DNA of 64,000 nt from Bryobacter sp. (GTDB lineage: Bacteria; Acidobacteriota; Terriglobia; Bryobacterales; Bryobacteraceae). The first letter of the stretch is position 1; every line of letters begins with the position of its first letter. Under the pieces are notes generated by a model. It made no database searches and was not told where the DNA came from. It worked only from the letters and a program-made list of their open reading frames with translations. Below, one piece after another: positions 17,785-29,158 of the stretch. The translations under genes and the position numbers were made by a program. Location: NCBI GenBank assembly GCA_022843605.1, contig JALHNI010000004.1, positions 1 through 64,000 of the forward strand, read 5' to 3'.

Positions 17785-18906
17785 TTAGCTAAACAACCTC
17801 TGGGACCGGACATTCATCACGATTCCCAACATCACAAAAACTGCCAAAGTGCTCGTTCCCCCATAGCTCATCAGCGGAAGGGGAATCCCGACCACCGGCA
17901 TTCGGTTGATCACCATCCCCACATTCACGAGGAGGTGAAAGAGCAACGTGGCGCTCACGCCGATGCAGATGATCGTCCCGGCCCGATCAGGGGCCGTCTG
18001 CCCATTTTGCACAATCTGTACAAGTAGCAGATAGTACAATCCTAGCGCGATTATCACGCCGACGAAACCGTGTTCTTCGGCGAAAGTCGAAAAAATAAAA
18101 TCTGTTGGCGCAATGGGTAGAAATCTCAGCTGGGTTTGCGTGCCTCGGGTCACCCCCTGGCCCCAAACGCCCCCGTTGCCCACGGCGATCCGCGACTGCA
18201 GGACCTGATAGCCTTTCCCTTGCGGATCGCGGCCAGGATCGAGGAAAGTCAGGATCCGGTCCTTCTGGTAGCCATCGGCGTCGAAAAACCAGAAAACGGC
18301 GAGCAGCGCCAGAACAACGCCCGCCACTGCAACGACGTATTGCCAACGAAGGCCCACCAACAGGACGCCCGCAGCGAGCGCCGGCAGGAAAGTGAGCGCG
18401 GTCCCCATGTCCGGCTGCTTGCGCACCAGCAGGAAAGGAATCAGCACGAGACCGGTTAACTTCAATAAGTCTTTTACTTCCAGCCGCTTGGTCCTCAGTT
18501 CCACCAGATACCAGGCGACCAGCAGAATGACGACAATCTTGACGAACTCCGAAATCTGCACACTTTGCCCGAAGACGACCAGCCAACGGCGCGCGCCCAG
18601 AATCTTCTTGCCGAAGAAGAGCGTCACCAACAACATAAAGATACTGATTCCATACAGATAGGGCACTTGCCCCAGCAGTGTGTGGTAGTTGATGCGGCTG
18701 AAAATCAGCATCAGCGTGATTCCTACCGCAACGTTGACCATGTGCCGCCACCACGCCGACTCAAGCTTTGTGCCGTGGGTTGCCGAATAAATCTGCAGTC
18801 CGCCCATCAGGGCGATGATCAACGCAGTGACTAACAGGGGCCAGTCCAGATCCCGCAACGAGCGGACCGCCGAAACTCCCGTCCGCCTCCCAATCGCGAT
18901 AATCAT
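17785..18906 (-). CDS. rodA: Rod-shape SEDS peptidoglycan glycosyltransferase RodA
   Basis: A 373-residue polytopic membrane protein of the SEDS family, the glycosyltransferase partner of PBP2 in lateral wall growth. About ten membrane segments are visible. Family motifs include the RKQPDMGTAL loop with the conserved Asp, GARRWLVVFGQSVQISEFVKI with its QPSE-like turn, the GNGGVWGQGVTRGTQTQLRF extracellular loop, PTDFIFSTFAEEHGF, and the C-terminal GIPLPLMSYGGTS. Its ATG overlaps the mrdA stop (ATGA), so translation is probably coupled. Confidence 0.96.
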   Translation of the reverse strand: MIIAIGRRTGVSAVRSLRDLDWPLLVTALIIALMGGLQIYSATHGTKLESAWWRHMVNVAVGITLMLIFSRINYHTLLGQVPYLYGISIFMLLVTLFFGKKILGARRWLVVFGQSVQISEFVKIVVILLVAWYLVELRTKRLEVKDLLKLTGLVLIPFLLVRKQPDMGTALTFLPALAAGVLLVGLRWQYVVAVAGVVLALLAVFWFFDADGYQKDRILTFLDPGRDPQGKGYQVLQSRIAVGNGGVWGQGVTRGTQTQLRFLPIAPTDFIFSTFAEEHGFVGVIIALGLYYLLLVQIVQNGQTAPDRAGTIICIGVSATLLFHLLVNVGMVINRMPVVGIPLPLMSYGGTSTLAVFVMLGIVMNVRSQRLFS

Positions 18907-20786
18907 CGTTGCCCCTTTACTCCCGGCACGGCGGCCGTCAACGGTGCCGCCGGATCGGCCGGTTTGTTACGCGCCTTCTTGTCAAAATGAGCCTTGATTA
19001 CATCGCGCGCGATGATTCCAGCGCGGTCGCCGTGTTCGCCGCCCTCAATCAGGGCCGCCACGACAATTTCCGGATTCGACCGGGGAGCAAAGCCGGCAAA
19101 CCAGGCGTTGTCCTTGACGATCCCCGCCAAGTTCCGGCGCTTCATCGTCTCGTTCGAAATCAGCTGGGAGGTGCCCGTCTTGCCGCAGACCTCAATACCC
19201 GGCAGCCACGCCTCAGTCGCCGTGCCCCCCTGGTTCACTACCGCGAACATCCCGCCCACCACCTGCTGAATGTTCTCAAGGTTCACCTTCGCCACGCGCG
19301 GCTTCTCGCGCAGGGTCTCGCCTCGCACCATATGCGGCGGATTCCAGACGGCACCGGACGCGATCCCGCCGATGGCGTGCGCCAACTGCAACGGAGTCGT
19401 CGTCAGGTAGCCCTGCCCGATGGAGACGTTAATCATGTCCCCGTGCAACCAGCCTTGCCGCATCTTCTGCATCTTCCAGGCTCGGCTCGGCATGTCACCG
19501 GTGGATTCGCCCGGCAGATCGATGCCTGTCTTCCGGCCCAGCCCAGCCATTTCGCCCCACTTGGCTAATCGGTCGATCCCCAGGCTCAGTCCGACGTTGT
19601 AGAAGAAGACGTCACAGGATTGAGCCAGCGCATAGCGCAGACCGACACGGCCATGGCCGGATCGCAAATGGCAGCGGAAGTCATGATCGACGTAGAAGAA
19701 GTGTCCGGGGCAGTTAACCGAATGATCCGGCGTAATGACGCCCTCTTCGAGTGCGGCCAGAGCTACCAGCGGCTTCACGGCCGAGCCCGGCGCCAAGCGT
19801 GACTGCAACGCCCGGTTAAACATCGGCGTCTCGGGATCTTCCAGAATCGCCTTCCAGTCCGCGTTCGAAATACGGGTCGAGAACTTGTTTGGATCGAACG
19901 CGGGGCGGCTCACCATCGCCAGCACCTCGCCCGTCCGCGGATCCAGTGCCACCACCGCGCCGCGTTTGCCTTCCAGCGAGAGTTCGGCGGCGGCCTGCAC
20001 GTCCAGATCAATCGTTAGGGTGAGCGGCTTGCCGGGCTCGGCGTCCTTGTTCGTCATCACCTGCAGCTCTTTGCCGCGATTGTTCACGAGCGACACCCGC
20101 TGGCCGTCCTTGCCCATCAACGTCGCGTTGTAGTAACGTTCCAATCCGTCTTTGCCGATGGTGTCTCCCGGATTGAAGGCGGCGTACTCCGGCCGGTCGA
20201 GTTCGGCTTCGCTAGCCTCGCCCACATAGCCGAGAACGTGGGCCAGAAACTGCTCCTTGGGATAAACGCGCCGCACCGAGTGGATCAGTTCGATCTCAGG
20301 AAACATCTCCTGGTGGTGATTGGACTCGACGAATGCCACGTCGGCGGGCGTCAGATTCTCCTTAATGATCACCGGCACATACCGGGCCTGACGCCGGAAC
20401 CGGTTCAGCCGCTCCTTAAGTTCCTGCAGGTCAAGGTTCAAGCCCTCGGCGATCAAGGGGAGGTGCTCGTCCTTCAGCCGCTCGCGGGACAGGAGACAGG
20501 AGAAGCTCGAGAGATTATCGACGATCACGCGGCCATCGCGGTCAAGAATGCGGCCGCGCGCGGCCGGTAAGGGCAAGCTTCGCACGGTGTTGCTGTGCGC
20601 CAGTTCCTGGTAGTAATCGCTATCGGTTACCTGGATGTTCCAGTACCCCGAGGCGAGAAAGAAGAACACGGCCACGATCAGGTAGTGGAAAAACGTGATC
20701 TGCGAAGAGGCAAATTTCTGGTCGTCAGCAAACAGGGGCCGTTCGGTCAGGTGGTCGGGTTTCCGCGGACTGGGGAATATGGTCAC
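18903..20786 (-). CDS. mrdA: Penicillin-binding protein 2 (elongation transpeptidase)
   Basis: A 627-residue class B PBP. A cytoplasmic tail of about 30 residues, a membrane segment at about 31-48 (FFHYLIVAVFFFLASGYW), the dimerisation domain (AARGRILDRDGRVIVDN) and the transpeptidase follow in order. Active-site motifs are SAVK (in APGSAVKPLVAL), SCD (AQSCDVFFYN) and KTGT (CGKTGTSQL). It crosslinks peptidoglycan in the elongasome with RodA and MreBCD. The start is a GTG at 20786, five bases after the mreD stop and preceded by GTAGG. Confidence 0.96.
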   Translation of the reverse strand: MTIFPSPRKPDHLTERPLFADDQKFASSQITFFHYLIVAVFFFLASGYWNIQVTDSDYYQELAHSNTVRSLPLPAARGRILDRDGRVIVDNLSSFSCLLSRERLKDEHLPLIAEGLNLDLQELKERLNRFRRQARYVPVIIKENLTPADVAFVESNHHQEMFPEIELIHSVRRVYPKEQFLAHVLGYVGEASEAELDRPEYAAFNPGDTIGKDGLERYYNATLMGKDGQRVSLVNNRGKELQVMTNKDAEPGKPLTLTIDLDVQAAAELSLEGKRGAVVALDPRTGEVLAMVSRPAFDPNKFSTRISNADWKAILEDPETPMFNRALQSRLAPGSAVKPLVALAALEEGVITPDHSVNCPGHFFYVDHDFRCHLRSGHGRVGLRYALAQSCDVFFYNVGLSLGIDRLAKWGEMAGLGRKTGIDLPGESTGDMPSRAWKMQKMRQGWLHGDMINVSIGQGYLTTTPLQLAHAIGGIASGAVWNPPHMVRGETLREKPRVAKVNLENIQQVVGGMFAVVNQGGTATEAWLPGIEVCGKTGTSQLISNETMKRRNLAGIVKDNAWFAGFAPRSNPEIVVAALIEGGEHGDRAGIIARDVIKAHFDKKARNKPADPAAPLTAAVPGVKGQR

Positions 20787-20791
20787 GCTAC

Positions 20792-21313
20792 CTACTTCAT
20801 CTTGAGTCTATCGAACAAGGCGAACAGCGGCAGCCCCACCGCACAATTCAATACCGCCATCACCAGGTTATCCACGAGTTCCACCGGAATGGTCTCACCC
20901 AGCAGCGCCCGCACAAGCACCCAATAGAAAAACTGATGGAACAGAAAAAAGAAAAAACCCACGAACAGGCGCACGGCCGGGTTCTCGCCATCCACGCGCA
21001 AACTCATTGACGCGGCGAAGTAGCCGACCAGCGTCTGCACAATTCCCAGAACGCCGAGGGGCAGGCTCGATAGCGAGTCCTGCACTAAACCCACTGAGGC
21101 TCCGAACAGAATGCCCAGCACTGGCATCCGGCGCATCAGGGAGAAGTAAACCACCACCAGCAGGGGCAAATTCAGCATCCCGAAGAAGGTGGCAAATCGG
21201 GGCACGTACAACTGGAAAAGGATTGCCAGCAGCGGGGCCAGCACCAGCACGATCGGCTTGAAGCGTGAAATGCGGTTGCGGCGGCTGAGTTCGTAGCGTT
21301 CAGCGAAGTCCAT
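20792..21313 (-). CDS. mreD: Rod-shape-determining membrane protein MreD
   Basis: A 173-residue, highly hydrophobic protein with about five membrane segments and an N-terminal cytoplasmic charged stretch (MDFAERYELSRRNRISRF). Typical MreD features are PLLVVVYFSLMR, GASVGLVQDSLSSLPLG, and the aromatic FFFFLFHQFFYWVL helix. It sits between mreC and mrdA with one and five bases of spacing, the canonical place. Confidence 0.9.
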   Translation of the reverse strand: MDFAERYELSRRNRISRFKPIVLVLAPLLAILFQLYVPRFATFFGMLNLPLLVVVYFSLMRRMPVLGILFGASVGLVQDSLSSLPLGVLGIVQTLVGYFAASMSLRVDGENPAVRLFVGFFFFLFHQFFYWVLVRALLGETIPVELVDNLVMAVLNCAVGLPLFALFDRLKMK

Positions 21314-21314
21314 A

Positions 21315-22439
21315 TTAGAAATCCGGCGGCGTCGCCGCCGGGGTGGCCGCGGGTGGAGTGCCAGCCGGGAGGGACTCTGGCGCCTTGGTCTCCGCCGGCT
21401 TGGGGGCCGCCGGAATCACGTTGTAATTCGGAATGCGTCCACTGGTTCCGATCTGCCCACCATTCCACTGTTCAATCTGCTTGTAGCGTTCGCGCACCCG
21501 GTCCGCCTCGGTCTTCATTTGGTCGGGCTTCACCTCGAACTTGTTGGCTCCGTCGTCGTCACCTTGGGGTTCAGGGAGCAGCTTCACCTGGCTCAGGGCC
21601 GGAGTCGCGGCATTCGGCAGCGGTTGATGGCCACCCTCGATCAAAACGAGCACTTCCTCTAATCCCTCGTAAAAGCCAGACGGAACCACCACCACTTCCT
21701 TAAAGGGTTGGCCATCCTTGACGCTGACGATTTTGCCCACCGGCATGCCCTTCGGGAAGACGCGGTCCTCACCTGAGGTGTAGAGCATCTCATCGACTTC
21801 CAGTTTTTCTTCGTTCTGTACGAAGGAGAGCGACATCTTTACGTGCCCCAAACCCTTCACCACGCCACGGGTCCGGTTTTTCTGCGAGATCACGGCACCC
21901 GAAAACGTCGTGTCGTTGATCAGCATCACTTGCGCGGCCGTTGGGTAGGAGGCCACCACTTTACCGACGATGCCATCGGGCGTCAGCACGCACATGCCCC
22001 GCATCACGCCCGATGTGGAGCCGCGGTCAATGTAGACGACTTTCGAATTGGTGCCGGGAGCGTTATTGATGATTCGCGCACCCAGATACTTAAACGGCGA
22101 CAGCTTGGTGAACGAGGCCAGGGCGGTGACCCGGTCGGCCATCTGCAGTTCATTCCGCAAACGCTGGTTCTCGAGCTTCAGGCGATCCAACTCTTGCCGG
22201 ATGCGCAGGTTCTGCTGCTGCACGCCCGAGAGCACCACATAGTCCGTGAAGAAGTGCGCCGTCTTATAGCGAATCTCTTCGACAAAGCGGGCCAGGGGCG
22301 TGACGGCGGTAACGGCCCAGACGCGAACGCCGCGCGCCTCCTGATTGGTCTTGATTTGCCACGCTAACAGAATCAGCTGCGCAAAAACCACCACCACAAG
22401 AAGCGAGAGGTGCCGGTAGCGATTGAAGAACGCTTCCAT
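21315..22439 (-). CDS. mreC: Rod-shape-determining protein MreC
   Basis: A 374-residue periplasmic elongasome scaffold. One N-terminal membrane helix (LSLLVVVVFAQLILLAW), a coiled coil (about 72-105, LRIRQELDRLKLENQRLRNE) and the two beta-barrel domains (ARIINNAPGT, VYIDRGSTSGVMRGMCVLTPDGIVGKV, TSGEDRVFPKGMPVGKI) appear in order. The last 110 residues are a Pro/Ala/Glu-rich extension ending in an Ala-Thr-Pro tail, longer than in most MreC proteins. Confidence 0.93.
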   Translation of the reverse strand: MEAFFNRYRHLSLLVVVVFAQLILLAWQIKTNQEARGVRVWAVTAVTPLARFVEEIRYKTAHFFTDYVVLSGVQQQNLRIRQELDRLKLENQRLRNELQMADRVTALASFTKLSPFKYLGARIINNAPGTNSKVVYIDRGSTSGVMRGMCVLTPDGIVGKVVASYPTAAQVMLINDTTFSGAVISQKNRTRGVVKGLGHVKMSLSFVQNEEKLEVDEMLYTSGEDRVFPKGMPVGKIVSVKDGQPFKEVVVVPSGFYEGLEEVLVLIEGGHQPLPNAATPALSQVKLLPEPQGDDDGANKFEVKPDQMKTEADRVRERYKQIEQWNGGQIGTSGRIPNYNVIPAAPKPAETKAPESLPAGTPPAATPAATPPDF

Positions 22440-22457
22440 GGAAAGCCCTCCCCTATT

Positions 22458-23555
<1,098 letters not shown>

Positions 23556-23576
23556 TCAGAGTAGCACATTCACCTA

Positions 23577-24416
23577 TTAGGGGGTACCGTTAGGTGGTTG
23601 AAATAACAAGTGACTAGCGCTCAAAACCGTACCGAGGGCCGTGTAGTACTCAATTGGCTCGGTGAGTTCGAAGCCGCTCAGAATCCGGGTAAGACGATGA
23701 GCCAAATCAGCCAGACGGGGGTCACCAGCTGGCAGGCGGGCCAGGAATTCCGGGCGATTGGGCCATTGCCCGTCCGTAAGGCCCGATTCCACATCCACTA
23801 GCAGCGCCAAGCGCTCCAACCGGAGGCAAGGCTCCGGGGGCGGCTGAGTTTCGGGCGTCTGCCCGCGAAGACGCACGACGGCTTCTTCCAGCTCACGAGT
23901 CCATTGGGGACGGAAGTCGAATCCCCGGCGGCTCTGCTCCTCCCGAATCAGAATATGCTGCACGATGTCGCCAACGTGGATGGCCTGGCAGGCGGCGCCC
24001 CCGGGAGGCAGTGCGGGCGCTCGCAGTCCCAGGGCGTGTAGCCAGGCGTGGCCAAACTCGTGCGAGAGCAGGATGTCCTCATCGCCCTTAAACCGGTCCA
24101 TGTTCAGGATGATGAAGAAGAGCTTGCCTTCCGGACCGGCGTAATTGAGCGAGACGGCGTGCGTCCGTACGAACTGCGCCCGGAAGTTGGCATCGCCAAA
24201 ATAGCGAACCAGCACGGGGCGTTCCGGCGCGTCGTCCGGCAGGATGTAGGTTGGTACACCCTGCCGGGTCTCGACGAAGACCCGGACTGGCAGCAGCCGG
24301 CCGCCGCCGCGCATTTCGATCTCCTTCCGCCATTCGAGCAGACGGGGCGAGAGGTCCACCTTTGCGGATTGAGCCAGCAGGATCGAGGCGGCGAGAAAGA
24401 ATAAGGTCCAACGCAC
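23577..24416 (-). CDS. Exported HExxH protein, putative zinc metallopeptidase
   Basis: A 279-residue protein with signal peptide (RWTLFFLAASILLAQS) starting at a GTG at 24416, three bases after the DUF1501 stop. The central SHEFGHAWLHALG (His119, Glu120, His123) matches the HExxH zinc-binding motif. The strands before it (VRYFGDANFRAQFV, KLFFIILNMDRFKGD) fit a metallopeptidase-like fold, but I do not recognise the family. A third ligand is not obvious. Being the last gene of the second DUF1549-1553/DUF1501 operon, it may act on the same exported substrate or help mature its partners. Confidence 0.6.
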   Translation of the reverse strand: MRWTLFFLAASILLAQSAKVDLSPRLLEWRKEIEMRGGGRLLPVRVFVETRQGVPTYILPDDAPERPVLVRYFGDANFRAQFVRTHAVSLNYAGPEGKLFFIILNMDRFKGDEDILLSHEFGHAWLHALGLRAPALPPGGAACQAIHVGDIVQHILIREEQSRRGFDFRPQWTRELEEAVVRLRGQTPETQPPPEPCLRLERLALLVDVESGLTDGQWPNRPEFLARLPAGDPRLADLAHRLTRILSGFELTEPIEYYTALGTVLSASHLLFQPPNGTP

Positions 24417-24419
24417 GGG

Positions 24420-25868
24420 CTAAACCAGCAGGTCCTTAACGACGTGGGCTTTTTCGACACCTGTGAGCCGTTGGTCTAACCCCTGGTGCTTGTAGCTGAA
24501 GCGCTCGGTGTCGATGCCGAACTGATGCAGGATGGTGGACTGGAAGTCGCGAACGTGAACGGGATCACGCACGATGTTATAGCTGAACTCGTCGGTTTCG
24601 CCATGGACGTAGCCACCTTTGAAGCCGCCGCCGGCCACCCAAAGGCTGAAGGCTCGGGGATGGTGATCGCGGCCGTAAGTTTCAGCGGTGAGCTTGCCCT
24701 GCGAATAGATGGTGCGGCCAAACTCGCCGCCCCAGATGACGATGGTGTCGTCCAGCAGACCGCGCTGTTTGAGGTCCTGAACCAGGGCGTAGCAGGCTTG
24801 GTCGACATCCTTGGTTTGGCTGGGAAGAATCTGCGGCAGTTCGCCGTGAACGTCCCATCCGCGCATGTAGAGTTGGACGAAGCGTACCCCGCGCTCCACC
24901 AGGCGGCGGGCCATCAGGCAGGAGTTGGCGAAAGTGCCGCCCTTGCGGGCCTCTTCGCCGTAAAGGTTGAACGTGGCAGCCGATTCTTTAGAGAGGTCAG
25001 TGAGGTCCGGCACGGAGGACTGCATCCTGAACGCCATCTCATACTGCGCGATACGCGCCCTGGTTTCGGGATCCCCCACCTTGGCATGCTGCAGTTGATT
25101 CATCTCGCTGAGGGCGTCCAACATGCGGCGCCGGACTTTGGAGTCGACGCCATCCGGGTTGTTGATGTACAGGACGGGGTCCGCCCCGGAGCGCAGCGCC
25201 ACACCGGCATATTGGGCGGAAAGGAAGCCGGAACTCCAAAGGCGGGCCGAGATCGCCTGCACGTTGGCCCGGGGATTGGTGTGCATGGCGTTCAGCACCA
25301 CGAAGGTCGGAAGGTCCTGATTCATGCTGCCGAGGCCGTAAGCCAGCCAGGAACCAAAGCAGGGTTTGCCGGGAATCTGATTGCCGGTTTGGATGAAGGT
25401 GATGGCCGGCTCATGATTGATCGCCTCGGTATTCATCGTGCGGATAATGGTGAGGTCATCGGCCATCTTCGCCATGTTGGGAATCAGTTCAGACATCCAA
25501 GCGCCACTCTTCCCGTGCTGGGCGAATTTGAAGACTGAGGGCGCGATCGGAAAGCGAGACTGCCCGGAGGTCATCGTCGTCAGGCGTTGGCCTTGCCGGA
25601 TACTTTCCGGTAAGTCCTTATCGAACCACTCGGCCATTTTTGGTTTGTAATCGAGTAAGTCCATCTGCGGCGGCGCACCCACCATATGCAGATAGATAAT
25701 TCGCTTGGCTTTGGGGGCGAAGTGCGGCAGATCCGGCAGACCGCCCGTGGTCTTACCGGCAGTGGTGGCGCCAAGGGCGTTGAGGGCGAGCGCACCAATG
25801 CCATAAGCGGAGCGGGTGAGGAGTTGCCGGCGGGTTTCGATGTGGACAGCTTCATCGTGGATGTTCAT
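24420..25868 (-). CDS. DUF1501 family exported protein
   Basis: A 482-residue DUF1501 protein, second copy in the window. The Tat-like signal is set in [19 protein letters not shown]. Family stretches: [73 protein letters not shown] and [22 protein letters not shown] lies seven bases before the ATG, at the stop of the upstream cytochrome/DUF1549-1553 gene, so the two are coupled. It belongs to a different subgroup from the copy at 5500-6909, judged by the shorter match outside the motifs. Confidence 0.9.
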   Translation of the reverse strand: MNIHDEAVHIETRRQLLTRSAYGIGALALNALGATTAGKTTGGLPDLPHFAPKAKRIIYLHMVGAPPQMDLLDYKPKMAEWFDKDLPESIRQGQRLTTMTSGQSRFPIAPSVFKFAQHGKSGAWMSELIPNMAKMADDLTIIRTMNTEAINHEPAITFIQTGNQIPGKPCFGSWLAYGLGSMNQDLPTFVVLNAMHTNPRANVQAISARLWSSGFLSAQYAGVALRSGADPVLYINNPDGVDSKVRRRMLDALSEMNQLQHAKVGDPETRARIAQYEMAFRMQSSVPDLTDLSKESAATFNLYGEEARKGGTFANSCLMARRLVERGVRFVQLYMRGWDVHGELPQILPSQTKDVDQACYALVQDLKQRGLLDDTIVIWGGEFGRTIYSQGKLTAETYGRDHHPRAFSLWVAGGGFKGGYVHGETDEFSYNIVRDPVHVRDFQSTILHQFGIDTERFSYKHQGLDQRLTGVEKAHVVKDLLV

Positions 25869-25878
25869 CGGTTGGCTC

Positions 25879-28800
25879 CTACTTATTCAGCACTTCATCG
25901 AGGTTGAAGACCTGGTTAGCTACCATGGTCCACGCGGCAAGTTCGGGCGCCGGGAGTTTGGCATCGGGTACCGATGCGCCGGTGGCGATGAGCTTCTTCG
26001 CCTCTTCGGGATGGGCTTTGTAATGGGCCAGATAGTCGGCAAAGGCCCGGTCAATGATTTGCCGTTCCCGCAGATCGAAAAGACGGCCCAAGGCCTGCTT
26101 GGCCAATAAGTCGACCCGCCCCGTGGGCTGGCGTAGCATCCGCTCGGCCAAGTAACGCGCCGCTTCAACATACTGCGGGTCATTCATGGTCACGAGGGCC
26201 TGCAGGGGCGTATTCGTGCGTTCACGTCGCACCGTGCAGTTCTCGCGGCTGGGGGCATTGAAGATGTCCATCGAGGCCGGCGGAGCACTGCGCTTCCAGA
26301 AGGTGTACATGGAGCGGCGGTAGAGCTTGTCACCCTGGTCCTGTTTGTAGAAGCGAGTATTGCTCTGGTCCATGGCGACCGTCTCCCAGACACCCTTGGG
26401 CTGATAGGGCCGAACACTGGGTCCACCGATCTCGGAATTGAGGAGTCCACTAGCGGCAAGGGCATAGTCACGCACCATTTCGGCATCCATGCGGAAACGG
26501 GGGCCGCGAGAAAGCAGCCGATTTTCAGGGTCGGCTTTGAGTTTCTCCGGCGAAGTCGTTGCGGCTTGGCGGTAAGTGGAGGACGTAACCAGCAAACGGT
26601 AGAACTTCTTCATATCCCACCCGGATTCGCGGAACTCCACCGCCATCCAGTCGAGTAACTCCGGATGAGAAGGTACTTCGCCCTGGCTGCCGAAGTCTTC
26701 CGCGGTGCGAACAATTCCCTTGCCGAAGAGTTCCTGCCAAAAGCGATTCACGGTGACGCGCGCCATCAACGGGTTATTCGGGTCGATCAGCCACTTAGCC
26801 AGGCCAAGGCGGTTGCGCGGCAGTTCAGCGGCCATCGGCGGCAGGGCGGACGGTACGCCGGGAGTCACCTGCTCGCGAGGTTGGTCATACTGGCCGCGGA
26901 AGAGGATGTTGGCGACCGGCATGGAGTCGGACTTTTCGTGCATCACGTGCGTAATGGCGCCGGCACGGCGGATGGTCTTGCGTTCGGCCAGCAGCGCACT
27001 GAGTTGCGCGTTTAGCGCGCGGAACTCGGCACTCTCCCGGTTCACATACTGGCGGCCCAGCGCCTCGCGGTCAGCGTCGTCCAGAGTTGTTTTGGCAAGC
27101 GCCGCCCTCACGACAGGCCAATCAGCGAGCAGGCGAACCTCTTCGTCGTTCAGAAGCCGCGGGGTAACTAAGACATCCTGTAACTTACCGCCTGCGAAAT
27201 AGCGGCCGGCGCCGTTCCATCCCACGCGAAGCGGCGTGCCGGAATTTGTGCTGCCTTTGATCTTGGGGGTAGAATTCCCAGTACCTTCCATTGGAACGCG
27301 TTCGCCGTTGACGTAGACCGTAAAGCCCTGATAGTCGCGGCCACCATCGTAAGTTACAGCAACGTGGGTCCAGGCGCTCGCCTTCAGGCGATTGGCATTC
27401 GAGGCACGGGCCTCAATGAAATCAGTGGCGCCTTCGCCAGTAAGACGAAAGATCAGGACGCGGGAGCTACTTTCGAGTACCCAGCCACGGCCATCGCGAT
27501 CCTTGGGATGTTCTTTTTGACTCAACAAGGTGAAGTTATCCTCAGCCGCGGGCAGATAGACCCAGGCAGCTACGGAGAAGGCGCTGCTCCCATCGGTGGG
27601 GACGGCCGGCAACTCCAACTTACTTTCCTTGCCGAAGAGTAAGGCCTGCGACGGCTTCACGTTGCCTTCTGACCACTCGACACCTTTCGGCAATTCCTTC
27701 GGCACGGCAAGGGTTTCGCCCGGCAAAGGCTGAGGGAGTTGGGGGCGAGCATGCACCCAGGCATCAAAGTTCTTCAGCGCCGCCTGACGTTGGGCTTTGA
27801 TCTTTTCGCGAGTTTGCTGCTCTTCCACCTGCACTTGCTGCCAGCGGTCACGATCTTCCATTCTCGGCACGATGATGGTGGGAGGAGTGTCGGCGATATT
27901 GCCGTCCATGGGCTTCTGCGTCGTGTTTTTGAAGAAGGCTACCATCTGGTAGAACTCCTTCTGGGCGAGGGGATCGAACTTGTGATCGTGGCAGACGGCG
28001 CAACCGAGGGTGAGTCCGAGGAAGACGGTAGAGGTGGTTTCTACGCGGTCCTTTTGGTAGATGGCGTCCACCTCATCCGGAATGGCGCCGCCTTCGTTGG
28101 TGGTAATGTTGCAGCGGTTAAAACCGGAGGCAATCTGCTGGTCGACAGTATGATTCGGCAGTAAGTCGCCGGCAAGTTGCTCCAGTGTGAACTGATCGAA
28201 GGGAAGATTGCGGTTGAAAGCACCAATTACCCAGTCGCGATAGGGCCAGATCTCGCGGTAGTTATCGATATGGAGGCCATGGGTATCGGCGTAGCGGGCC
28301 GCATCGAGCCAATAGCGGCCACGGTGTTCGCCCCATTGCGGCCGGGCGAGGAGGCGATCGACGAGCTTGCCGTAGGCGTCGGGCGAACGGTCGTTGACGA
28401 AGGCGTCGACTTCGACGGGCGTCGGGGGCAAACCGATCAGGTCCAGGGTGACGCGGCGGATGAGGGTGCGACGGTCGGCTTCGGGCGCGGGCTTGAGACC
28501 AGCGGCTTGGAGTTTTGCCAAAACGAACTGGTCAATCGGAGTCCGCGCCCACTTCGCCGGATCGGTGACGGTGGGCGGGGTGGACCGTTTCGGGGCGATG
28601 AAAGACCAATGCTCTTCCCAGGGTGCGCCTTGCGAGATCCAGTCCTTTAGAAGTTGTTTTTGGGCGGCGGTGAGCTTTCGGTGCGACGACGGAGGCGGCA
28701 TGAGGCGCGCTTCTTTGGCCTCGTTGGCGCGAATCCAGAGGCGGCTGGCTTCCGGCTGTCCGGCGACAAGAGCGGGGCCGGGTTTGCGAGGGGCGAAGGC

Positions 28801-28983
28801 GCCCTCGCGGGTGTCGAGCCGCAAGCCCGCCATGCGGGTGCCGGCATCCGGACCGTGGCAATGGAAGCAATTCTCAGAGAGCAGAGGCCGAATCTGGCGC
28901 TGGAAGCTGACTTTCGCGGGATTGGTGACGGGAGCGGCGAACGCCACGCCGCAGAACAGCATCGGGAGTATGCAGGCACGCAT
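25879..28983 (-). CDS. Cytochrome c/DUF1549/LamG/DUF1553 (PSD1-like) protein
   Basis: A 1034-residue exported protein. Signal peptide [18 protein letters not shown]; heme site CFHCH at 39-43; DUF1549 with [17 protein letters not shown] and [17 protein letters not shown]; a LamG/concanavalin-like jelly roll at about 445-620 ([44 protein letters not shown]); then DUF1553 ([40 protein letters not shown]). The inserted carbohydrate-type jelly roll is absent from the copy at 6925-9471 and points to binding of a polysaccharide. It is directly followed by its DUF1501 partner. Confidence 0.92.
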   Translation of the reverse strand: MRACILPMLFCGVAFAAPVTNPAKVSFQRQIRPLLSENCFHCHGPDAGTRMAGLRLDTREGAFAPRKPGPALVAGQPEASRLWIRANEAKEARLMPPPSSHRKLTAAQKQLLKDWISQGAPWEEHWSFIAPKRSTPPTVTDPAKWARTPIDQFVLAKLQAAGLKPAPEADRRTLIRRVTLDLIGLPPTPVEVDAFVNDRSPDAYGKLVDRLLARPQWGEHRGRYWLDAARYADTHGLHIDNYREIWPYRDWVIGAFNRNLPFDQFTLEQLAGDLLPNHTVDQQIASGFNRCNITTNEGGAIPDEVDAIYQKDRVETTSTVFLGLTLGCAVCHDHKFDPLAQKEFYQMVAFFKNTTQKPMDGNIADTPPTIIVPRMEDRDRWQQVQVEEQQTREKIKAQRQAALKNFDAWVHARPQLPQPLPGETLAVPKELPKGVEWSEGNVKPSQALLFGKESKLELPAVPTDGSSAFSVAAWVYLPAAEDNFTLLSQKEHPKDRDGRGWVLESSSRVLIFRLTGEGATDFIEARASNANRLKASAWTHVAVTYDGGRDYQGFTVYVNGERVPMEGTGNSTPKIKGSTNSGTPLRVGWNGAGRYFAGGKLQDVLVTPRLLNDEEVRLLADWPVVRAALAKTTLDDADREALGRQYVNRESAEFRALNAQLSALLAERKTIRRAGAITHVMHEKSDSMPVANILFRGQYDQPREQVTPGVPSALPPMAAELPRNRLGLAKWLIDPNNPLMARVTVNRFWQELFGKGIVRTAEDFGSQGEVPSHPELLDWMAVEFRESGWDMKKFYRLLVTSSTYRQAATTSPEKLKADPENRLLSRGPRFRMDAEMVRDYALAASGLLNSEIGGPSVRPYQPKGVWETVAMDQSNTRFYKQDQGDKLYRRSMYTFWKRSAPPASMDIFNAPSRENCTVRRERTNTPLQALVTMNDPQYVEAARYLAERMLRQPTGRVDLLAKQALGRLFDLRERQIIDRAFADYLAHYKAHPEEAKKLIATGASVPDAKLPAPELAAWTMVANQVFNLDEVLNK

Positions 28984-29120
28984 GGTTGATTCAAATTTAT
29001 CACTAACCGGTGGTGCTGCTTCCGAAAAACGGGCGGGAAGCTCAAGGGGGTGAAGCAGACAACGAAACGAACCGGGGAGTGATTAATTCTAAAGACTTTG
29101 AGAGAGAACGCGAGGAGGTG

Positions 29121-29146
29121 GTGGACAGACCGGACGGCCCGTCCAC
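29121..29146 (-). terminator. Possible terminator hairpin after the PEP-CTERM gene
   Basis: GTGGAC (29121-29126) pairs with GTCCAC (29141-29146) around a GC-rich 14-base interior that can pair further. It lies 12 bases past the stop of the PEP-CTERM gene. No T-run follows, so it is a weak call. Confidence 0.35.
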
Positions 29147-29158
29147 TCGGAAATGACG

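Noticed and set aside
17582-17788. 68-codon plus-strand frame in the rodA-rng gap
   Set aside because: Starts at a GTG without ribosome site, overlaps the rodA end and matches no family.
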